Made by a program: the position numbers and the translations under genes. Under the pieces are notes generated by a model. It had not been told where the DNA came from and ran no database searches. It saw only the letters and a program-made list of their open reading frames with translations. From Planctomycetales bacterium (GTDB lineage Bacteria; Planctomycetota; Phycisphaerae; SM23-33), in NCBI GenBank assembly GCA_030631125.1, contig DAOVLS010000079.1, forward strand, positions 1 through 8,541: 8,541 nt of DNA, read 5' to 3'. Shown here piece by piece: positions 1 to 5,955 of this stretch (the first letter of the stretch is position 1; each line of letters opens with the position of its first letter).

Positions 1-124
1 GAGGCCTGTTACAAAACAACATTGCGGATGATCGGGCGGCGGTCTGGGCTTCGGCCTAACCACAGATCACTTGCACCACCGCCACCATGCACGCCAGCCG
101 CACGGCCCATTTCGACGTGCTCAT
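1..124 (-). pseudogene. Start of a secreted-protein reading frame interrupted by in-frame TAG (partial)
   Basis: Reading leftward from the ATG at 124-122, the first 22 codons give a short basic start (MSTSKWAVR) and a hydrophobic core (LACMVAVVQVICG), as in a Sec signal peptide. Codon 23 is TAG (58-56). The same frame then stays open for 18 codons to the window edge and begins AEAQTAARSS. If TAG were a sense codon, AEA would make a textbook AxA signal-peptidase I site about 26 residues in. An AAGAAAGG ribosome binding site lies 6 nt upstream (138-131), and the gene follows the preceding lipoprotein stop by 33 bp, which suggests the same operon. It could be a pseudogene, a sequencing error, a true 22-residue peptide, or a readthrough gene. 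The product beyond the signal peptide is unknown. A frameshift reading is also possible, because one other frame is open to the edge after the TAG. Confidence 0.35.
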
Positions 125-130
125 TTCATG

Positions 131-138
131 CCTTTCTT
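131..138 (-). promoter_or_regulatory. Ribosome binding site of the left-edge signal-peptide frame
   Basis: AAGAAAGG on the minus strand lies 6 nt before the ATG at 124. It supports a real translation start there despite the TAG 22 codons later. An ATG at 129 sits in between but gives only ATG-AAA-TGA, with its stop overlapping the chosen start as ATGA. Confidence 0.45.
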
Positions 139-157
139 ACAGAGGGGCCGGCCGTTA

Positions 158-1630
158 TTAGCGCGGTTCCCCGGCCCTTTTCAGCGAATCGGACGTTTTG
201 GTGCGGCGGTAGGTGTAGCGGCGGCTTGGCGTAATGTAGTTGAAGATCTGCTCAGTCTTTTGGGTCAATTTCCGGATTTCAAACGCAGTTCGCAATATCC
301 GTGTGGTTCGAACATCCTGGAACACCATGATTCGTCGCGGGTCTTTCTTATCGTTCAAGGCGTCCATCAGGATCGTTACGCTGGTGAGACGACCGGCTGG
401 ATCTGATGCCGACAGTACGCGGACCTCTCGCAGGGCGGCGTCATCTATGGGCAGAGCCAGCAACCTCACCAATCCGTATAGGACACCTTCGAACCTTACC
501 TCGGCCCTGCCTCCTTCCAACGGTTCGAACAGGACGACGGTCTCGGCGGTGTGGGCTTCCTTAGGCTGGACGGTAATTCTCGTCCCACCTCGAAAAACGA
601 TCGCCGGCTGCATGAAAAACAGGTTTGCCAGTCGCAATTGGCGGCCTGGCTTGATCTTTAACGTAACTGAAACGATCGGCTGGTCTTTGTCATAGCGGAA
701 CTCAATCAGCATCGAATCCACACAGTCCCATTGCCGGATGAACATCTCCAGCAGTTCGAGCATCCGTGGGGCTATGGCGAATGCTCCGCTCAAAAGCCCC
801 TTTAGTTGACTTCCGGACTTGGCCGGCGGGGCCTGCTCTGCCTCTTTGAGCAGCGTTTTGGCGAGGGTCTTTTCGAGGGTCTCCGGACGTTTGGCTTCAC
901 GCATCATTTTAGTAACCGCTTCGCGCAGCGCGGGAGGGTCCTGCTTACCGGCGGCGGCGAAACTGACCCGCAGGACTACCTGAACCAGGACTTCTCGAAG
1001 TTGACCGACCTGGTCCGGCTCCATACCGGCCAGCAGATTGCCCTCGGAGCGTTCGTTCAGGTAGGCGGTCAGCATCTGGATCATCGGACCGGCGGACCAA
1101 CCTAGTGGATCGCCCGGTTTTTTGTCGTCGGCCCGGTCATCTTCGGCTGTGGCGACCCGGGAGATTTTTTCAGTCAGGACCAGCACCTCGGCAACGGCCG
1201 AAGCCCATTTTTTCGGCGTCTTGGGGGTCTCCGGGTCGGCGATTTCGCGAAGGTCTTCAAGCGTGCTGCGCAAGTCGGACAGAACAGTCAACATCATCGA
1301 GGCGTGTGCGGGGCTGACGGCGGCGTTGAATTCCTCGCTACCGGCCTCCAGTTTGTCAATCGCCCGGACGATGCTGACGGTGGACCAGACTAAACTGGGC
1401 TCCTGGCGAAAGACCCAACGCGAAGGCAGTTGTTTGCCGGCGAGTTTGAGCGTTTGGCTTTTGGCCTGGCCCCAGGCATCGGCCTGAAGATACCAATGGC
1501 GGTCGATCTCGCCCTCGGTCAGCGACTGGCTGGGAATGCAGCCTGCGGCTGTCGCGATTAGAAGCACGAAGCAAATATACTGCAAGTTACGCACAATAAT
1601 TCTCACGCTCCTTGAACGGAGTATGCTCAT
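158..1630 (-). CDS. Predicted lipoprotein of unknown family (490 aa)
   Basis: I do not recognise this family. The N-terminus has basic residues, a hydrophobic stretch (CFVLLIATAAG) and Cys31 after AAG, an acceptable lipobox, so it is probably exported and lipidated. The middle (about 80-290) is rich in Ala, Leu, Glu and Lys and looks mostly helical. The last third (about 310-450) alternates short hydrophobic and polar stretches, as in beta structure. The C-terminus is strongly basic (repeated Arg and Lys in the last 25 residues). The gene starts 7 bp after the LNS2-domain lipoprotein gene stops, so the two are almost certainly cotranscribed. The start is uncertain. ATG at 1630 has no clear ribosome binding site, and in-frame GTG at 1594 would give a tighter signal peptide with Cys at residue 19, but its AAGGAG lies 13 nt away. 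The stop is TAA followed by another TAA. Confidence 0.8.
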   Translation of the reverse strand: MSILRSRSVRIIVRNLQYICFVLLIATAAGCIPSQSLTEGEIDRHWYLQADAWGQAKSQTLKLAGKQLPSRWVFRQEPSLVWSTVSIVRAIDKLEAGSEEFNAAVSPAHASMMLTVLSDLRSTLEDLREIADPETPKTPKKWASAVAEVLVLTEKISRVATAEDDRADDKKPGDPLGWSAGPMIQMLTAYLNERSEGNLLAGMEPDQVGQLREVLVQVVLRVSFAAAGKQDPPALREAVTKMMREAKRPETLEKTLAKTLLKEAEQAPPAKSGSQLKGLLSGAFAIAPRMLELLEMFIRQWDCVDSMLIEFRYDKDQPIVSVTLKIKPGRQLRLANLFFMQPAIVFRGGTRITVQPKEAHTAETVVLFEPLEGGRAEVRFEGVLYGLVRLLALPIDDAALREVRVLSASDPAGRLTSVTILMDALNDKKDPRRIMVFQDVRTTRILRTAFEIRKLTQKTEQIFNYITPSRRYTYRRTKTSDSLKRAGEPR

Positions 1631-1637
1631 GAATTAT

Positions 1638-2600
1638 TCATTTATTCTGCGGCGTTTTTTCTTCGGCCTTCTTTTCCAACTTGCGCTGCATTTCTGAACG
1701 CGGGAAGGATTTGTTTCCGAAAAGCACGTTTTCGATCTGCGACCACGATGTAACCACCTGCACCTGGTCGGGTAAGGTCTCCAGGGATTTCGCCAGTATG
1801 CGGAGTTGATCAGCCGTGGCGGCCTGCGGAACGCCAAGTATCAGGAAGGACCGAATTCCGTTTTCGTGATACGATTTTACGTCCGAGACCTTGTCGCCGA
1901 TGCCGATCTGTATGTTCTTGAATCGGCTGCACAGTTGTCGAATGGCCTTGGTTTTGAAAGCGGCGCTTCCGCTGAAGAAGCCGCCGATATCGGAAAGCAG
2001 GACCGGCCCGGCGGGATAGTTGTACTTGGCGAGCCAGGCCTTGGATTTCGGGCCGAAGTAGTCAGGCCGGTGGGTCAGGTAAATCACCGAATGTTTCTCA
2101 GCCAACCGCTGCATCACTTTGGGCGAGTCGGGCATCGGTTCCGGCTCGCCGATTAACACGAGATGGAAACCCGAAGCCACCAGCGTCTTGTCCAAATCGA
2201 CGATCATTGCCGGTTCGTCGCTTTTTCGGCAGGCAACTAATAATTCCCGGCCTGGAGGCGGGTTGTCTGGAAAACCGTTGGGCGACAACTCGGCAGTGAA
2301 CCGATAGGCGCCGGGCTTGTCGGGCACAAAGGTAACTACGGCGACACCGTCGTCGTCGGTTTCGGCGGCTTTGTAAAGCTGCCCATCTCGCAGGAATCGC
2401 ACCACGCATCCGCCCCTGGATTTGAGCAGGTCGCCCATCTGAAGCCTGGCCCGCAATTCAACCCTCTCGCCGGGCAGTGCCAGCGCGTCGAACGCGGTGA
2501 ACAGATATTCACCTTCACCTTCGAATAGAATTGACTGCGATCCGCAGCCGCAAGAGGCAAGAAGAACCAGAAGTAAGAGTGTTACCGTCGGACGAGTCAT
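1638..2600 (-). CDS. Lipoprotein with lipin/Nir-type LNS2 HAD-like domain (320 aa)
   Basis: Residues 1-17 form a lipoprotein signal with a good lipobox (LASC, Cys17). Residues about 25-125 look like a beta-sandwich (Ig-like or carboxypeptidase-regulatory-like), with the segment DKPGAYRFTAEL. Residues about 131-260 resemble LNS2, the catalytic HAD domain of lipins, also found in Nir/PITP proteins. I see the DxDxT motif (DLDKT, Asp135/Asp137/Thr139), the motif II block YLTHRP (Thr176), a GPVLLS block, the FKTKAIRQL block with candidate motif III lysines, and GDKVSDVKSY with Asp240. Lipins use DxDxT for Mg2+-dependent phosphatidate dephosphorylation; here the motif is intact, so phosphatase activity is possible but the substrate is unknown. 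The C-terminal tail is charged (KLEKKAEEKTPQNK). ATG at 2600 is chosen over the upstream GTG at 2627 because GGAG lies 7 nt before it and it leaves a compact signal peptide. It is probably the first gene of a minus-strand operon. Confidence 0.85.
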   Translation of the reverse strand: MTRPTVTLLLLVLLASCGCGSQSILFEGEGEYLFTAFDALALPGERVELRARLQMGDLLKSRGGCVVRFLRDGQLYKAAETDDDGVAVVTFVPDKPGAYRFTAELSPNGFPDNPPPGRELLVACRKSDEPAMIVDLDKTLVASGFHLVLIGEPEPMPDSPKVMQRLAEKHSVIYLTHRPDYFGPKSKAWLAKYNYPAGPVLLSDIGGFFSGSAAFKTKAIRQLCSRFKNIQIGIGDKVSDVKSYHENGIRSFLILGVPQAATADQLRILAKSLETLPDQVQVVTSWSQIENVLFGNKSFPRSEMQRKLEKKAEEKTPQNK

Positions 2601-2607
2601 GGAAAGG

Positions 2608-2611
2608 CTCC
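2608..2611 (-). promoter_or_regulatory. Ribosome binding site deciding the start of the LNS2 lipoprotein gene
   Basis: GGAG on the minus strand lies 7 nt before the ATG at 2600. The competing in-frame GTG at 2627 adds nine residues, including a Lys and a Trp, ahead of an already complete signal peptide and has no such site. Confidence 0.55.
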
Positions 2612-2636
2612 AACATTTTACGCCCACATGTATTTA

Positions 2637-2665
2637 AACCTAGTTTGTCCGGGTCCGGGAGTCAA
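2637..2665 (-). promoter_or_regulatory. Sigma-70-like promoter for the LNS2 lipoprotein operon
   Basis: On the minus strand, TTGACT (2665-2660, five of six consensus bases) is separated by exactly 17 bp from TAGGTT (2642-2637, three of six, including the conserved first two and last bases). Transcription would start near 2630, giving a leader of about 30 nt before the ATG at 2600. The position fits, and no other gene lies upstream on this strand. The weak -10 box makes this a prediction only. Confidence 0.45.
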
Positions 2666-2686
2666 CGGTATTATTGATTTTCAATG

Positions 2687-2715
2687 TTGCCCTTCGGTTT
2701 GGTTTAGGGTAGCCT
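2687..2715 (+). promoter_or_regulatory. Possible sigma-70-like promoter for the TPR lipoprotein gene
   Basis: TTGCCC (2687-2692, four of six consensus bases) is followed after 17 bp by TAGCCT (2710-2715, three of six). The leader to the ATG at 2761 would be about 40 nt. It is back to back with, and does not overlap, the stronger candidate on the other strand. Both boxes are poor matches, so this is the best-looking candidate in the region, not a confident call. Confidence 0.25.
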
Positions 2716-2749
2716 CTGGAATAAGTCAGGTGCTGCGTATCTCTTTGGT

Positions 2750-2755
2750 GAGGAG
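2750..2755 (+). promoter_or_regulatory. Ribosome binding site of the TPR lipoprotein gene
   Basis: GAGGAG lies 5 nt before the ATG at 2761. It is among the strongest Shine-Dalgarno matches in the window and fixes this start. Confidence 0.6.
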
Positions 2756-2760
2756 CCGTT

Positions 2761-3693
2761 ATGGCCAAACTACATCTGTCTTCGCTTCTGCTCTTCGCGA
2801 TGTCGTTCCTTGCAGTTGGTTGCGGCGGGCCTGTGCTTTCTGTCAGGCACGTTCTGCCGCCCGACCTGCCTGCGCCGTATAACGCCCAAGTCATAACTGT
2901 CGGACAGTTCACCGCTGCCTCGGGGCCTGAGGAAGCATACGCCGATAAAACCGCAGAGATGCTCAAAGAACGACTTGTGCGCCGGATTCGGGAAGGCAAG
3001 TCAACCAGTCTTGGGACTTCGCAGATCGGCCCTGTGATTGTTACCGGCGAGGTCCACGTCGAGACGAAGGACGTGAAAGGAACCAGGACGATTCGCCGGC
3101 GTGGTTCGGACGCATCGGCCTTTACATCGCATAAAGTGGAAACTCTGATTCGCACGGCTGTGGTCCGGGTTGATTTTATCATCACGCGGAAGTCGGATAA
3201 TGTCCGTCTGGGTGCGGCGGAGGCGCGACAGGCTTACAATTCGTTGACGGATCCGCGCGTTCGCGGCAACCTGGGGCTTGGTCGGCCTGACGACCCCGCC
3301 GCTGTGCCGGAGGCTGGGACCATCGTGAATGCACTGCTTGGAAAGTGCGTGGATACTTTCTGTCGAATGATTACACCGCCCGTGGTCGAGGTGGAGATTC
3401 AGTTGCGGGGTACGCTTCAGGCCGACGGTCAAAAGGCCCTGACGGCAGCAGAAGCGATGGACTGCAAGCCCGCCCTGGCCCATGCCCGAGCGGCGGTGCA
3501 GGCCGAACCTGATAACGTGAATCTGCTTTTCAATCTGGCCGCTATCGCCGAGGCGTGCGGCGAATTGAAAGCCGCTCTGGTTCACTACGAGGATGTCGTC
3601 AAGCGGACAGGCGGGCGCGACCGACAGGCCGGTGAGGCGGTTATACGGTTGCGGCGCGTACTGTCGCGAAAAAGCAAACCGTCCGGAAGTTGA
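2761..3693 (+). CDS. Predicted lipoprotein with TPR-like C-terminus (310 aa)
   Basis: Residues 1-21 are a lipoprotein signal (MAKLHLSSLL start, lipobox AVGC, Cys21). Residues about 40-215 alternate beta strands and helices: a strand NAQVITVGQF, a helix rich in Glu and Lys (KTAEMLKERLVRRI), then strands such as GPVIVTGEVHV and TAVVRVDFIITRK. This layout resembles the nucleotide-binding-like fold of periplasmic CsgG/TolB-N-type lipoproteins, but I cannot assign a family. Residues about 221-285 form helix pairs typical of tetratricopeptide repeats (KALTAAEAMDCKPALAHARAAV, split in two here by a break at Cys235, then NLLFNLAAIAEACGELKAAL). It is the only plus-strand gene in the window. It is divergent from the LNS2 operon, and its stop lies 2 bp from the stop of the convergent M48 protease gene. 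It may be a structural or assembly factor of the outer membrane; the function is unknown. Confidence 0.85.
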   Translation: MAKLHLSSLLLFAMSFLAVGCGGPVLSVRHVLPPDLPAPYNAQVITVGQFTAASGPEEAYADKTAEMLKERLVRRIREGKSTSLGTSQIGPVIVTGEVHVETKDVKGTRTIRRRGSDASAFTSHKVETLIRTAVVRVDFIITRKSDNVRLGAAEARQAYNSLTDPRVRGNLGLGRPDDPAAVPEAGTIVNALLGKCVDTFCRMITPPVVEVEIQLRGTLQADGQKALTAAEAMDCKPALAHARAAVQAEPDNVNLLFNLAAIAEACGELKAALVHYEDVVKRTGGRDRQAGEAVIRLRRVLSRKSKPSGS

Positions 3694-3695
3694 TT

Positions 3696-4562
3696 TTACT
3701 TTTCCGCCAATTCGCTTACCGTGGAGAATAGCAGCCGTCGCATTTCTAAGAAGCGGGCGGCGTTCGGGTCGGCCGTGCTCGGCGAGAAATCCTCGTGTTC
3801 GTCCTCGATGATCTCTTTTGCCTCTTCAATTCTCTTGCTGGTCAGCGGGTGTGTCTGGAACATCTCTGTCAGCGACCCGGGTTCGGACTCCGAGAGATTG
3901 AGCAGAACGGTGAGCAGTTCGACCATCCCCCACGGGTTATATCCCGCGCGGGACATGTAGCGGATGCCGAGTTTATCCGCTTCGTATTCGTCGTTTCGGC
4001 TGTACTTCAGACCGGCCATTCCGGCGACGACCTTGGTAACTGCTTGTGCCGATCCGGCTTTGTCTTCCCCGGCGAGTTGTCCGGCGATATCAGCGAGGAC
4101 GGCGACCCCCATCTGACGCTGCATGCCCAGAACATTGTGCTGTGCGGCGACATGGCCGGTTTCATGGCCAAGCACCGCCGCCAGTTGTCTTTCGTTGGTC
4201 ATTTTGCTCATCAGACCGGCAGTGATGAAAATCTTCCCTCCCGGAAGGGCGAAAGCGTTCGGGATTTTCGAGGCCACCAGCGTGAACTCGTAAGGTATTT
4301 CCTCGCGCTCGGAAACAGCGGAGACCTTCGCACCCACCATCTGAACGTACGCCTGAAGCCTTGCGTTGGACACCTTGCCACCGAACTCCTTCTCGAACTC
4401 CGGAGCGGCCTCGGCGCCTATGGATATCTCCTGTTCCTGCGAAATGAAAATAAGATGCTTTTTCCCAGTGGCGGGATTCGTGCTGCATCCTCCCGCCGCC
4501 AGCGGAAACAGAAACATCGCAAACATCGCTATTCTTTTTCTTGTAACGTATTCAGACATCAT
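3696..4562 (-). CDS. M48-family zinc metalloprotease, lipoprotein (288 aa)
   Basis: This is an envelope endopeptidase of the M48 (Ste24/HtpX/LoiP/BepA) family. A lipoprotein signal ends at Cys26 (AAGGC), followed by STNPATGKK, a sequence often seen after the lipid-modified Cys in this group. The zinc site is complete: HETGH at 133-137, and the third ligand Glu192 in the ExxxD motif (EYEAD, 192-196). Family hallmarks PNAFALPGGKIFI (101-113) and the downstream THPLTSKRI (237-245) are present. It lacks the C-terminal TPR domain of BepA, so it is closer in size to LoiP/YggG. Such proteases degrade or help assemble misfolded outer-membrane proteins. The start is supported by AGGAAAGG 5 nt upstream; the second ATG (4559) is equally possible. 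It lies 28 bp after the YihY-like gene, probably in the same operon. No residue needed for catalysis is missing. Confidence 0.95.
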   Translation of the reverse strand: MMSEYVTRKRIAMFAMFLFPLAAGGCSTNPATGKKHLIFISQEQEISIGAEAAPEFEKEFGGKVSNARLQAYVQMVGAKVSAVSEREEIPYEFTLVASKIPNAFALPGGKIFITAGLMSKMTNERQLAAVLGHETGHVAAQHNVLGMQRQMGVAVLADIAGQLAGEDKAGSAQAVTKVVAGMAGLKYSRNDEYEADKLGIRYMSRAGYNPWGMVELLTVLLNLSESEPGSLTEMFQTHPLTSKRIEEAKEIIEDEHEDFSPSTADPNAARFLEMRRLLFSTVSELAEK

Positions 4563-4567
4563 CGCAT

Positions 4568-4575
4568 CCTTTCCT
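4568..4575 (-). promoter_or_regulatory. Ribosome binding site of the M48 protease gene
   Basis: AGGAAAGG on the minus strand lies 5 nt before the first ATG of an ATGATG pair at 4562. It sits in the 28-bp gap after the YihY-like gene, so the protease can be translated independently of it. Confidence 0.55.
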
Positions 4576-4590
4576 AAAGAGTAATATCAA

Positions 4591-5955
4591 TCAAGAGATT
4601 ATCTCAGCAATGGTCAGTTTTTCAATACCCGCGTCGGTTCGACGGCGAACCAGCCTTATGGCTTCGTCGATCTCCGATGCGTCCTTCCGGTCGGACCCGC
4701 CCGGGCCGTAAGCGAAACCTATCCGCAGGATATCGGATACCCGTATCCCGTCGGCGGACCTGGCCGGTAGATATATCCCGGATTCTTCATCCGCCACACG
4801 GCAGACGAAACCGTTCGAGCAGAGTCGCGACAGCAGGTCTTCGGCGGATTCATCAGAAAGATTCAGCGCCGCGGAAACCTGCTCGATGGGAACCGGTCCT
4901 TCGCCAACTACATTGCCTCGGGCAACGGCCACCATGGCGGCAAGAAGGTCCCAGGGGCCCAACAGATGCGTTTTTCTCTTCTCGGCCGATTGCATCCGAG
5001 ACAGATTTGCCGCTGTGTGGGCCAGTTCCGCCCCGAACAGGAAGATCCACCACGAGAGGTTCAACCACATCAGGAACAACGGAACAAGCCCCATCGCTCC
5101 GTATATGTTCTGTTTTCCGACGTTCTCCACATACAGCGCGAACCCCCAGCGGGCAATCATCCAGAGCAAAACCGCCACGATAGCGCCGGTGACGGCAGAA
5201 CGGAACCGAACGCGCGTGTTCGGCATCAGTTTATATAAAACGGCCAGGAGCACTACTCCAACGACAATCGGCCCGGCCCAACCAATCCACCAGATTACCC
5301 ACGACAATACGGGCATATTTTGAGCGGCATCGGTTGCCTTGTCGCCTGCGTATCTTACGGTTATCAATACCAATGGACCAAGCGTCATAGCCGACCAATA
5401 TAAGAGTATCCGCCGGGAGAGGGCTCGTGTCCTTGGCGCCTCGAAAATCCGATTCAGACACCGTTCCATTGTCGTCAACAGGGTCAGCGTCGTCCAAATC
5501 AGCAGTACCACTCCTATAGGCCCAAGTCGCCCGACAGTCAGTTTTCCTTCCGCATGGTCGATTGCAGATTCAATCTTCTCGACAAGTGTAATCCGGTCGT
5601 TGCCGTCGTTTGAGGCCGGCGCAGAAGTCGGTTGCGATTGTGAAGACTCAACGTAAACGATCTGCGCAAGACCACTGTCCTGCATGAGATCCCGGAGGAC
5701 CTTCTTGCTGTCTTCGACGACGCCGAGTGGTTTGAGCATCAGAAACGCCAGAATGAGGATGGGGACCATGGCAAGAATTGTGCGAAACGACAGCGCCGCG
5801 CTCATCGCCAGAACGTTATTCTCCCGCAGTCGCCGGATGCAGAAACGCCATAACCCTATCTGGAACTGGAGAATCCGCGTCCAGCGGCCCAGTTCTTCTC
5901 CGGGGGTAGTCAGCAACCGAACGATGCGCCGCTTGAGTAAATCAACGAGTCTCAT
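4591..5955 (-). CDS. YihY/BrkB-family inner-membrane protein with C-terminal winged-helix-like extension (454 aa)
   Basis: This is a polytopic inner-membrane protein of the YihY/virulence factor BrkB family, whose molecular role is not firmly established. I see six hydrophobic segments, at about 48-76, 145-163, 182-201, 217-241, 253-275 and 285-309. Family signatures include MSAALSFRTILAMVPIL (51-67), ERCLNRIFEAPRTR (164-177), a YKLMPNTRVRFR block (241-252) and the WLNLSWWIFLFGAEL block (297-311). The loop between the first two segments carries a low-complexity Ser/Gln/Pro stretch (SSQSQPTSAPAS). After the membrane part, residues about 332-410 look like a small helix-turn-helix or winged-helix domain (VPIEQVSAALNLSDESAEDL, then GFVCRV and IYLPA strands), as seen in some longer members. 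Its ATG overlaps the TGA of the upstream AsmA-like gene (ATGA), which indicates translational coupling. Its own ribosome binding site is weak (GAGAGG only 2 nt away). Confidence 0.9.
   Translation of the reverse strand: MRLVDLLKRRIVRLLTTPGEELGRWTRILQFQIGLWRFCIRRLRENNVLAMSAALSFRTILAMVPILILAFLMLKPLGVVEDSKKVLRDLMQDSGLAQIVYVESSQSQPTSAPASNDGNDRITLVEKIESAIDHAEGKLTVGRLGPIGVVLLIWTTLTLLTTMERCLNRIFEAPRTRALSRRILLYWSAMTLGPLVLITVRYAGDKATDAAQNMPVLSWVIWWIGWAGPIVVGVVLLAVLYKLMPNTRVRFRSAVTGAIVAVLLWMIARWGFALYVENVGKQNIYGAMGLVPLFLMWLNLSWWIFLFGAELAHTAANLSRMQSAEKRKTHLLGPWDLLAAMVAVARGNVVGEGPVPIEQVSAALNLSDESAEDLLSRLCSNGFVCRVADEESGIYLPARSADGIRVSDILRIGFAYGPGGSDRKDASEIDEAIRLVRRRTDAGIEKLTIAEIIS

Noticed and set aside
145..155. 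GGCCGGCC palindrome after the 158-1630 gene as a possible terminator
   Set aside because: The palindrome has no loop and no T run follows it, so it does not make an intrinsic terminator.
2601..2627. GTG at 2627 as the start of the LNS2 lipoprotein
   Set aside because: The ATG at 2600 has GGAG 7 nt upstream and gives a compact lipoprotein signal. The GTG lies only about 3 nt after the predicted transcription start.
2640..3185. A 181-codon minus-strand frame opposite the TPR lipoprotein gene and running into the divergent promoter region
   Set aside because: Its composition is rich in Arg, Ser and Thr and it has no recognisable domain. The plus-strand gene has a strong ribosome binding site and lipobox.
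3795..4577. A 260-codon open frame on the plus strand opposite the M48 protease gene
   Set aside because: It mirrors a gene with complete catalytic motifs, has no family resemblance or signal, and is rich in Arg, His and Ser as expected for an antisense shadow.
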